In this document: positions 1 to 6,039 of the stretch, piece after piece
Numbering within the stretch: position 1 is the stretch's first letter
Layout: each line of letters begins with the position of its first letter
Assembly (NCBI GenBank): GCA_034439915.1
Contig: JAWXBI010000233.1
Span: forward strand, 1 to 6,781
Length of the DNA stretch: 6,781 nucleotides
Direction: 5' to 3'
Source: JADJLQ01 sp034439915
Lineage (GTDB): Bacteria > Bacteroidota > Bacteroidia > Chitinophagales > Saprospiraceae
Made by a program: the position numbers and the translations under genes
The notes under the pieces: generated by a model
Told to the model about the DNA's origin: nothing
Databases searched by the model: none
Seen by the model: only the letters and a program-made list of their open reading frames with translations

Positions 1-20
1 GCTGATTGCTGATTGCTGAC
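1..20. repeat. Short heptamer tandem repeat
   Basis: Two copies of GCTGATT are followed by a partial copy, GCTGAC. The array lies just downstream of the stop codon of the minus-strand gene ending at 26 and is cut by the window edge, so its full length is unknown. No function can be assigned. A simple-sequence repeat in an intergenic gap is the plain reading. Confidence 0.6.
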
Positions 21-25
21 TACTA

Positions 26-775
26 TTAATGCCTTTCTTCCCGGATCATGATTTTCATAACCCCGCCTTTTCCATTGACTGCGCCCATTTCTTTCATTTT
101 TTCTTTCTTGATTTTCTCAAATTCTTCCACTCCGACCGGTTTGCCTTTATCGGGTTTTGACAATTCTTCGGGCAAAAGATCGCGGTATATTATTCTTTCA
201 GCTGTTATTACTCTGGAGCCCTCATCTATATCCAGGGAAAGGATCATGCCGGGCAATCCATTGTATCCATTGGGTCCGCCGCCAATGGGTAATTGAGTAG
301 TAAACCAGGCTACTACATTTTGGGCAGTATCTTGTAATACGGCTTTTTGGCAAACCATATCCAGCAGGGTTTTTTGCTCGCCCGTAATTTTCCAAAGACA
401 TTTCTTTATATCCCCAGTCACCAAAAATTGTTTACCGAAAAATTCCAGAGAATGTATCATGGATTTAGATTTAAGGTCGGTATACAAACTGCTTTCAGGA
501 GTCTTCATGACAAATTTCATTTCATTGCCATCATTTTCGTTGGTGACTTCCAGGTCTTCATTGCCGGGTTTTTCTTTGTATATGGCTTCCTGGCCCTTAA
601 AGAGCAATACTTTTTTAATATTGTGGGTCTGTGGTATTTTCTTCATCATTTCTTTGTCTTGTTCCGGTATGTCAATCTGAAGTTTGACGGCTTCTATAAA
701 ATCGATTTGGCCGGATTTTTGTCCAAAAAGATCTATGCAGGACAACAGAATAAAAATGGCGATTGTATTTTTCAT
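26..775 (-). CDS. GLPGLI-family secreted protein
   Basis: This 249-residue protein belongs to the GLPGLI family, named for a conserved hexapeptide and found in Bacteroidota; its function is unknown. The hallmark is at residues 173-178 as GLPGMI, preceded by a Gly/Pro-rich stretch (GGGPNGYN) and the upstream AWFTTQLPI segment usual in the family. Residues 1-19 form a signal peptide: Lys2, a hydrophobic core (IAIFILLSCI), then a likely cleavage site near FGQ, so the product is probably periplasmic or outer-membrane associated. The C-terminus after residue 215 is Lys/Glu-rich and probably helical. The length is normal for the family. The ATG at 775-773 is chosen because it gives a complete signal peptide. 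The gene is divergent from the two-component operon starting at 913, which may control it, although no experiment is implied. Confidence 0.88.
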   Translation of the reverse strand: MKNTIAIFILLSCIDLFGQKSGQIDFIEAVKLQIDIPEQDKEMMKKIPQTHNIKKVLLFKGQEAIYKEKPGNEDLEVTNENDGNEMKFVMKTPESSLYTDLKSKSMIHSLEFFGKQFLVTGDIKKCLWKITGEQKTLLDMVCQKAVLQDTAQNVVAWFTTQLPIGGGPNGYNGLPGMILSLDIDEGSRVITAERIIYRDLLPEELSKPDKGKPVGVEEFEKIKKEKMKEMGAVNGKGGVMKIMIREERH

Positions 776-803
776 ATGGAATCTGATTTAAGTTTTATGA
801 AAA

Positions 804-811
804 CAAAAATA
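804..811 (-). promoter_or_regulatory. Possible -7 box for the GLPGLI gene
   Basis: On the minus strand this reads TATTTTTG, an exact match to the Bacteroidota -7 consensus TAnnTTTG, 28 bases before the start codon. No clear TTG -33 element lies at the expected spacing; the best candidate is TGG around 830-832. In AT-rich DNA a match can arise by chance, so confidence is modest. Confidence 0.4.
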
Positions 812-832
812 TCCTTATGGGTTATGAAACCA

Positions 833-869
833 GGTTAACCAAGGTGGAAGCAAGGTTAATTATGGTTAA
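833..869. promoter_or_regulatory. Three phased GGTTAA repeats, possible regulator binding site
   Basis: GGTTAA occurs at 833-838, 854-859 and 864-869, so the starts are 21 and 10 bases apart, about two turns and one turn of DNA. All three face the same way. The first is part of the palindrome GGTTAACC. OmpR-family regulators usually bind head-to-tail repeats spaced 10-11 bases, and such a regulator is encoded at 2368-3063. A role as its binding site controlling both divergent genes is inference. Confidence 0.35.
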
Positions 870-874
870 TGGGC

Positions 875-895
875 CCGGATTCACGCTTAATCCGG
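875..895. promoter_or_regulatory. 7-bp inverted repeat upstream of the kinase gene
   Basis: CCGGATT (875-881) and AATCCGG (889-895) are perfect inverted repeats separated by 7 bases. The element ends two bases before the possible -7 box at 898-905, where a bound protein could block transcription. It could also fold as a small hairpin. No regulator can be named. Confidence 0.4.
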
Positions 896-897
896 TC

Positions 898-905
898 TAA
901 ATTTG
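898..905 (+). promoter_or_regulatory. Possible -7 box for the two-component operon
   Basis: TAAATTTG exactly matches the Bacteroidota -7 consensus TAnnTTTG. It ends only 7 bases before the ATG at 913, so a transcript starting at the usual distance would be leaderless or nearly so. The -33 position shows no TTG, and it overlaps the CCGGATT inverted repeat. The match may be fortuitous. Confidence 0.35.
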
Positions 906-912
906 TCGCATA

Positions 913-2355
913 ATGAAGTTGAGCCAAAAAGCTTTAATTCCTTTGTTGTGGGCCAGTATGATATTGCTGGTGGCCTTCCTCGCCATTTATCTTCGCAAAA
1001 GTTATAATACTGAAAAAGAAAACCTGAAGAAAGAAGTCGGCTACTTGTTTATCAATGCGGTAAAAAACATTGAAGGCAGTTTGTTGAACCAATTGATTTT
1101 TAAAGCAGATAGTTTTAATACCCGGTTGATCCCGCCCCGGATGCTGCAGGGTAAAGATTCTGTCCGGATGATGACATTTGTTCAGCGGGAAGAAACCCAT
1201 ATTAAAGGTGAAGCCGAAGCGCGAATGAAAATATCGGTGGAAAAAGAAAATCAGTTTTTGCTCAATGAAACGGAAGGGATGATTTCAATGATCATACAGA
1301 TGGATAAAGAAAGCATTTCGGGTGATTCCAGTGTTCATCGCTGGACGGCCTTCCATCCTTCCCCGGATAAACTGGCCCAGGGACTCAAAGAAAAGTTTGA
1401 TATTAATTTACAAAAAGCCGGATTGGACGTGCATTATAGCCTGGAACAAACAAGGGATTCCCTGCAAAACAGCACTAAAGAGGCCGACATAGCAGGCGCT
1501 TATCTCGATATTGCTTCCGGTGATAAATATGAAGTCAAACTCAAACAATACCAATGGCTGTTGTTTAAAAAAATGGCCCCGGAGATTATCCTGGTCGGTT
1601 TATTGTTTGTCTGCCTGGGCCTGGCTTTTTACAGCATGGCAAAAAATATAGAGCGGGAAAAACAGTTGATGGAGGCTAAAAGTGATTTTATTCAAAATAT
1701 GACCCACGAACTCAAGACGCCTATATCTACGGTAAGTGTAGCCCTGGAAGCTCTCCAGGAATTTGATGGAACCGACGACCGTAAAAAAAGGGAAGAATAC
1801 CTGGACATATCCAAAAATGAACTCAGTCGTTTGTCCTTATTGGTTGACCGCGTGCTTTCCGTTTCCGGTATGGACAAAGACCTGCCTCCGGCCCACAAAG
1901 AAAATATTGATCTCTCTGCCCTGCTCCTGCAAATTACAGACTCGCTTAAATTACAAACCGAGAAACAAAATATATCCATACAAGTGCATCAGGACGGGGG
2001 GCCTGTTTATTTGTTTGCAGACCGTCAATGGGTAGCGGGCATCATCTACAATTTGCTGGACAACGCCATCAAATACAGCCATAAGGAAGATCCGAAAATT
2101 GATGTCCACCTCTCTCAGGCCCAGCACCAGGTAGAATTAAAAATAAGTGACAACGGACCCGGTATCCACCGCGATCATCAAACCCGGATTTTTGAAAAAT
2201 TTTACCGGGTCCCCCAGGGCAATGTACATACGGTCAAAGGACACGGCCTGGGCCTGGCTTATGTGATGAGGGTAGTAAAAGAGATGGGAGGACGGCTAAG
2301 CCTGGACAGCGAACCGGGCAGGGGATCTTCTTTTAATATCAGTCTCCCGGTTTAA
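913..2355 (+). CDS. Sensor histidine kinase, membrane-bound, two-component system
   Basis: The 480-residue protein senses a signal outside the inner membrane and phosphorylates its partner regulator. Membrane segments lie at about residues 7-27 and 224-242, enclosing a charged, mostly helical-looking periplasmic domain of about 195 residues that I do not recognise. The HisKA helix carries the phospho-accepting His265 in HELKTP. The ATPase domain fills about 370-480: N box with Asn380 and Asn384 (NLLDNAIKY), G1 box DNGPGI at 413-418, F box FEKFYR, and G2 box GHGLGLA at 443-449. All catalytic motifs are intact and nothing follows the ATPase domain. The ATG at 913 is chosen because starting at Met16 would cut the first membrane helix. 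The regulator gene follows after 12 bases, so the two are co-transcribed. The layout resembles Bacteroides RprX, but orthology is not shown. Confidence 0.95.
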   Translation: MKLSQKALIPLLWASMILLVAFLAIYLRKSYNTEKENLKKEVGYLFINAVKNIEGSLLNQLIFKADSFNTRLIPPRMLQGKDSVRMMTFVQREETHIKGEAEARMKISVEKENQFLLNETEGMISMIIQMDKESISGDSSVHRWTAFHPSPDKLAQGLKEKFDINLQKAGLDVHYSLEQTRDSLQNSTKEADIAGAYLDIASGDKYEVKLKQYQWLLFKKMAPEIILVGLLFVCLGLAFYSMAKNIEREKQLMEAKSDFIQNMTHELKTPISTVSVALEALQEFDGTDDRKKREEYLDISKNELSRLSLLVDRVLSVSGMDKDLPPAHKENIDLSALLLQITDSLKLQTEKQNISIQVHQDGGPVYLFADRQWVAGIIYNLLDNAIKYSHKEDPKIDVHLSQAQHQVELKISDNGPGIHRDHQTRIFEKFYRVPQGNVHTVKGHGLGLAYVMRVVKEMGGRLSLDSEPGRGSSFNISLPV

Positions 2356-2367
2356 ACCGATAATTCT

Positions 2368-3063
2368 ATGATTAAAGTTTTATATGTAGAAGATGAGGCC
2401 AACCTGGCTAAAATAGTGGCGGAAATGCTGGTCAACAGGAAATACGATGTCCGGTTGGTCCAGCGCGGAGACCAGGCTATTCCGGCATTCAACACTTTTA
2501 ATCCCGACATCTGTATACTCGATGTCATGCTGCCTTTTGTGGATGGGTATGAGATTGGCAAACAAATACGGACGCTGAACCCTAAAATCCCGATTATTTA
2601 TGTTACCGCCAAAAGTCAGACAGAAGATGCCCTCATGGGGTTTAGTGCGGGAGGCAATGATTATATCCGTAAACCATTTAGCGTGGAGGAGTTGATAGTA
2701 CGAATGAATAACCTATTGACGCTGACCCAATCGATGCCTACAGTTTCTGAAAATACAACCGACGCCTACAACCCTCTTGCGATAGGTCAATATCATTTTT
2801 ATCCTGGAAGACAGGAATTGATTTTTGGAGAAAAGACCAAACGGCTGTCTCACCGGGAAACAGAATTGCTGTCCGCTCTCGCGACTCAAAAACAAGAGAC
2901 CGTCCTGCGCAAACAGATTTTGGACAAGATCTGGGGCAATGATTCTTTTTTTAATTCCCGCAACCTGGATGTCTATATTACAAAACTCCGGGACTATCTC
3001 AAGGAAGATGAAAAAATCCAGATCATCACGCTTAAAGGTGTCGGCTATCGTCTGGTGGATTAA
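2368..3063 (+). CDS. OmpR-family response regulator, partner of the kinase
   Basis: This 231-residue cytoplasmic transcription factor has a receiver domain (about 1-120) and a winged-helix DNA-binding domain (about 135-230). The receiver has the acidic pair Glu8/Asp9, the phosphorylation site Asp52 in the strand ILDVMLP, the switch residue Thr80 and the conserved Lys102 followed by Pro103, so it should be phosphorylated normally. The DNA-binding half shows the family signature: HRETELL near 162-168, ILDKIWG, a recognition helix around 196-209 (RNLDVYITKLR), and the final wing GVGYRLVD. Length is standard. It lies 12 bases after the kinase gene, with no promoter between them, and should take phosphate from it. 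Its targets are unknown; the phased repeats at 833-869 are a candidate. RprY-like annotation is possible but unproven. Confidence 0.96.
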   Translation: MIKVLYVEDEANLAKIVAEMLVNRKYDVRLVQRGDQAIPAFNTFNPDICILDVMLPFVDGYEIGKQIRTLNPKIPIIYVTAKSQTEDALMGFSAGGNDYIRKPFSVEELIVRMNNLLTLTQSMPTVSENTTDAYNPLAIGQYHFYPGRQELIFGEKTKRLSHRETELLSALATQKQETVLRKQILDKIWGNDSFFNSRNLDVYITKLRDYLKEDEKIQIITLKGVGYRLVD

Positions 3064-3095
3064 CTGAAAAACAAACGTAGTGGTAAATAGAGTTT

Positions 3096-3206
3096 GGGGT
3101 CCGTGTCGTCGCGGCGACTTTAGTCGCTGAATGACTTCAGTCATTGTATGGAAAAATCAATTATCAACAATATCCAGCGACTAAAGTCGCCGCGACGAGG
3201 GACCCC
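3096..3206. repeat. Nested palindromic element (REP-like) between convergent genes
   Basis: A 24-base arm at 3106-3129 is perfectly complementary to 3175-3198. Outside it, GGGGTCC (3096-3102) pairs with GGACCCC (3200-3206) across an asymmetric bulge (3 versus 1 bases). Each arm is itself palindromic: the left is GTCGC-G-GCGAC-TTTA-GTCGC and the right its complement. Between the arms lies a separate hairpin, AATGAC-TTCA-GTCATT (3130-3145). The core GACTTTAGTC occurs in both arms and as GACTTCAGTC in the inner hairpin. It looks like a REP/BIME-type or small non-autonomous mobile element. It could also end transcription from both sides, although no strong T-tract follows. Confidence 0.8.
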
Positions 3207-3232
3207 GACCCATTTAATTACCAAGCTATTGT

Positions 3233-4144
3233 TCAGCCATAGGAAAACGGGTTGCCTGCAGGGACATGAGTTGCTTTAATATCGGGCAGATTTTTTTTGA
3301 TCCATTCCACCATATAGGCAGAACCAGCTTCTTCGCTGGGGATATGTCCCAGGATGATAAAAGAGATTTTCTGCCCTTTGGCCCTGGCATCCCGGATATA
3401 TTCGGCCGTTTCCCATTCCTGGATTTCACCACAAATAGCCACATCTGGTTTTTTGGCCCCAATCAATTCAATTTGCCCCCTGCCTCCCGATGCACCTGGC
3501 ATGAGTAAAACATCCTGACAAACCTGGTCGGGGTCACCAATAAATCTCAGGGTGTTGATATTGAGTTTTGATTTTAAATGTTTGATCAGAGCATTTAACT
3601 GAATTCCGGTATCCAGTTTGATTTTCCCCGACTCCGGATTAAATTTAGAGGACCAGCCTAAATCAGCCAGAACCCCCGACATCACTCCATCCGGTTGATG
3701 TCGGTGGATATAATCGTGGTTGCGCCAAATAGCGATATTGTGTTTTTTGAGTAGATCTGCCTTATACTTGTAAACTTCGTCGTTTTCCAGCCAGGTAGTT
3801 TCATCGAGGTGATTATAATAAGATGGTTCGTGGGCAATGATAAAATTGGATTTTAGGCCAATTGCTTTTTCAATAACCGGGATAGTGGCAAACATGGTCG
3901 TCACAATTCCACTGACTACCATGTCCCGGTTGCCGGACTTAAGGGTATCCACCGTGATCCTAAAAGGCGCCCCGGGGACCTCGGCGATAAACTTCTCCAT
4001 TACCTGGCCCACCGTCCATGAAGCCAGACTTTTGTTTTCAAACACAGAGTAGGGTTGAACCAAATATCCACCCGTCAATACAGATCCCTGCATTAAAAAT
4101 GTTCTCCGGGAGTCCCGGAGTAAACGATTTTCCTTGTTTTTCAT
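3233..4144 (-). CDS. NIF3/DUF34-family metal-binding protein with Tat signal
   Basis: With the start at 4144 the protein has 303 residues. The N-terminus holds a twin-arginine signal, SRRTFL (Arg13-Arg14), followed by a short hydrophobic stretch, suggesting export in folded form. The rest resembles the NIF3/DUF34 family (E. coli YbgI type), which binds two metal ions: the strand SGIVTTMFATIPVIEKA, His105 in IIAHEP, Asp144 in NHD, GEIQEWE, and a C-terminal His267-xxx-Glu271 pair in GHIPSEE. The usual double His is here His-Glu. The family's biochemical role is not settled; GTP cyclohydrolase-type hydrolysis has been suggested for members. The reading frame is open to an ATG at 4252, but the extra 36 codons are rich in aromatic and basic residues, would bury the Tat signal, and cover an inverted repeat, so 4144 is preferred. 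It is convergent with the response regulator gene. Confidence 0.8.
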   Translation of the reverse strand: MKNKENRLLRDSRRTFLMQGSVLTGGYLVQPYSVFENKSLASWTVGQVMEKFIAEVPGAPFRITVDTLKSGNRDMVVSGIVTTMFATIPVIEKAIGLKSNFIIAHEPSYYNHLDETTWLENDEVYKYKADLLKKHNIAIWRNHDYIHRHQPDGVMSGVLADLGWSSKFNPESGKIKLDTGIQLNALIKHLKSKLNINTLRFIGDPDQVCQDVLLMPGASGGRGQIELIGAKKPDVAICGEIQEWETAEYIRDARAKGQKISFIILGHIPSEEAGSAYMVEWIKKNLPDIKATHVPAGNPFSYG

Positions 4145-4165
4145 GAAACTGCTGTTATAATTAAC

Positions 4166-4190
4166 CCGGAATAAATATACTGCATTCCGG
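4166..4190. promoter_or_regulatory. Inverted repeat upstream of the NIF3-family gene
   Basis: CCGGAAT (4166-4172) and ATTCCGG (4184-4190) form a perfect 7-bp inverted repeat with an 11-base spacer. On the minus strand the spacer contains TATATTTA, one base off the TAnnTTTG -7 consensus, about 28 bases before the preferred start at 4144. An operator overlapping the promoter is plausible but unproven. It resembles the CCGGATT repeat at 875-895. Confidence 0.4.
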
Positions 4191-4212
4191 ATAGGGCATA
4201 TTTTCCAAAGAA

Positions 4213-4220
4213 TATAATTG
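4213..4220 (+). promoter_or_regulatory. Weak possible -7 box for the glycosyltransferase gene
   Basis: TATAATTG differs by one base from TAnnTTTG and lies 49 bases before the ATG at 4270. No TTG is evident at the -33 position. It is the best candidate I see in the 125-base divergent gap, but weak. Confidence 0.2.
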
Positions 4221-4269
4221 TAGGATCTGCGAATAAAACGGAAATTCATCATTTTAAATCCCTTAATTC

Positions 4270-5853
4270 ATGGCATCAATAAGTCCGGATACCTTGTCTG
4301 TTTCTTTTTTTAATCAGAAACCTTTGGCCATTGCTCTGGGCTTTTCGGGTCTGAGTGTGTTGGTTCATTTAATTTTTGCAGGAAACTATGAATTGCACCG
4401 CGATGAATTTTTGTACATCGCTTTGGGGCGTCACCTGGATTGGGGATATGCTTCCGTACCACCATTAATTGGTTTTGTTTCCTGGCTGATCTCCAAATCC
4501 GGGTTACCGTTAGATTGGGGAATAAAATGTGTTGCGGCTCTGGCCGGAGGATTTACTTTGTTTGTAACCTTAAAGATTGTTTTCAATCTTGGAGGCAGGA
4601 CCTGGGCACTGATGCTGGCTGGCGCTGCCTTTCTGTTTTCAATCGCATACAATCGAACAGCCTGGTTGTTTCAGCCGGTAGTTTTTGATGTGATGTTCTG
4701 GACTCTCACCTTGTATTATTTTATTGTATTGCTTCGGACACAGAACCCCAGGCATTGGATACCGTTGGGTTTATTTTGCGGGCTGGGTATGCTCAATAAA
4801 TACACCATGCTATTTTTGATTACCGGTATGGTGTTTACCCTTTTGATCAATAAAAACAGGAAATTGATTTTTACCCAACCTTTTTTAATAGGAGGTTTGT
4901 TGAGTTTGTTTTTATTTTTTCCAAATCTGGTTTGGCAGATAGAGCATGATTTTCCGGTCATCCGCCATATGAAGCAGCTTAAAGTAAATCAACTCGATCA
5001 TGGTAACTACAGCGATTTTATCCTCAATCAGTTTTTGATGAATCTGCATGCCCTGCTGTTATGGATTACCGGATTAATCGGTGGTTTAATTTTGATCAAA
5101 AAACCAAGCGCCACGCTATCCGGCTCTGAAAGGGCGCTTCTTGCTGTATCGATATTATTTTGTTTTACGGTGGGTTTGTTTTTGCTGGGAGGCGCCAAGG
5201 CTTATTATACTCTGGGTTTGTATCCGGCCCTGTTTGCTACCGGGGCTTTCATTATTGGTAATTATGCCCACTTATTGATAAAATGGACTGTATTGTTTCT
5301 AATGGTCGCACTTTCTTTGCCCTTGATGCCCCTGGGCTTGCCACTATTGAAACACGAACGTATGATAAGTTATTGCAAAAAAGTAGTTTCGATGGGCGGT
5401 CAAAATATAGTAAAATGGGAAGACGGGATGGTGCATGACCTTCCGCAGGATTATGCGGATATGACGGGGTGGAAAGAACTGACGGGTCTGGTAGAAAGCG
5501 CTTACCAGAGTTTGTCTCCGGAAGAAAAAAAGAGTGCATTGATTTATTGTGAAAATTATGGACAGGCCGGAGCCGTGTCGTATTACAGTAAACAGAGGAT
5601 TCCCGAACCCGTGAGTTTTAGCGACAATTTTTTGTTATGGGCACCGGATTCAATTCAAATCCAAACCCTGATTTATGTGAATGATGAGATCGAAGAAATA
5701 TCCACCCATTTTGAAGAAGTGGTTGAATTTGGCCGCCTGACCAATCCCTTTGCCCGGGAAACCGGCTTGCCTGTATATATTTGCCGAAAACCCATTGACT
5801 TCAATCCTTTTTATACCAACATCGTCAAGGCCCAAAAAGCTAACCGATTTTAA
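4270..5853 (+). CDS. GT39/ArnT-like integral membrane glycosyltransferase
   Basis: This 527-residue protein resembles glycosyltransferase family 39 (PMT/ArnT-like), inner-membrane enzymes that move a sugar from a polyprenyl-phosphate carrier to a lipid, glycan or protein acceptor on the outer face of the membrane. About ten hydrophobic segments fill residues 19-357. The first outer loop carries HRDEF, with Asp45-Glu46 at the position of the family's catalytic acidic pair. Other family-like segments are FQPVVFD (134-140) and LNKYT (175-179). Residues from about 358 to 527 form a soluble domain containing LPQDYADMTGW and NYGQAGAVSYY, which I recall from many bacterial GT39-like proteins. Donor and acceptor cannot be read from the sequence, so no ArnT role is claimed. 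The first ATG leaves a short cytoplasmic tail before the first helix. It appears to be a single-gene unit, divergent from the NIF3-family gene. Confidence 0.85.
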   Translation: MASISPDTLSVSFFNQKPLAIALGFSGLSVLVHLIFAGNYELHRDEFLYIALGRHLDWGYASVPPLIGFVSWLISKSGLPLDWGIKCVAALAGGFTLFVTLKIVFNLGGRTWALMLAGAAFLFSIAYNRTAWLFQPVVFDVMFWTLTLYYFIVLLRTQNPRHWIPLGLFCGLGMLNKYTMLFLITGMVFTLLINKNRKLIFTQPFLIGGLLSLFLFFPNLVWQIEHDFPVIRHMKQLKVNQLDHGNYSDFILNQFLMNLHALLLWITGLIGGLILIKKPSATLSGSERALLAVSILFCFTVGLFLLGGAKAYYTLGLYPALFATGAFIIGNYAHLLIKWTVLFLMVALSLPLMPLGLPLLKHERMISYCKKVVSMGGQNIVKWEDGMVHDLPQDYADMTGWKELTGLVESAYQSLSPEEKKSALIYCENYGQAGAVSYYSKQRIPEPVSFSDNFLLWAPDSIQIQTLIYVNDEIEEISTHFEEVVEFGRLTNPFARETGLPVYICRKPIDFNPFYTNIVKAQKANRF

Positions 5854-6039
5854 AAAATGGTTCTGTCATCAGGTAGTTACTTTCGCAATTAATTTATATT
5901 TTTATCTCGTTGTCATCTATAGAATAAGTCCGGAGCCTTTATAATTCTTTTTTCGCTGTGTGGCGATTTTTATATCGTATATAAGTAGCCTGCTTTAATT
6001 CAACTGGATATATTATTTAATTTCATTAAAAAATTACTT
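5854..6039. other. AT-rich intergenic region without a gene
   Basis: No credible reading frame is present on either strand. TACTTTCG at 5878-5885 is one base from the TAnnTTTG -7 consensus and could start a transcript with a leader of about 150 bases for the gene at 6040. A weak hairpin, TCGC (5953-5956) with GCGA (5963-5966), is followed by TTTTT and could be a poor terminator. Neither is convincing. Confidence 0.4.

Noticed and set aside
347..838. 163-codon open frame on the plus strand opposite the GLPGLI gene
   Set aside because: It lies almost wholly antisense to a gene with a clear signal peptide and family motif, and its translation shows no recognisable domain or sensible start context.
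913..3063. Naming the two-component genes rprX and rprY
   Set aside because: The architecture fits, but so does that of many Bacteroidota kinase-regulator pairs, and the sensor domain could not be matched by eye.
2713..3144. 143-codon open frame on the minus strand opposite the response regulator
   Set aside because: It is antisense to the well-conserved winged-helix coding region and runs into the palindromic element; no domain is visible.
3096..3206. CRISPR repeat or riboswitch
   Set aside because: There is one inverted pair and no regularly spaced direct repeats, so it is not a CRISPR array. It sits downstream of both flanking genes, so a riboswitch is unlikely.
4270..5853. Naming the glycosyltransferase arnT (polymyxin resistance)
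   Set aside because: The HRDEF loop and membrane pattern support only the broad GT39/ArnT-like superfamily, and no other arn or lipid A modification genes are nearby.
5953..5971. Strong intrinsic terminator after the glycosyltransferase gene
   Set aside because: The stem has only four base pairs and the site is about 100 bases past the stop codon, too weak to call.
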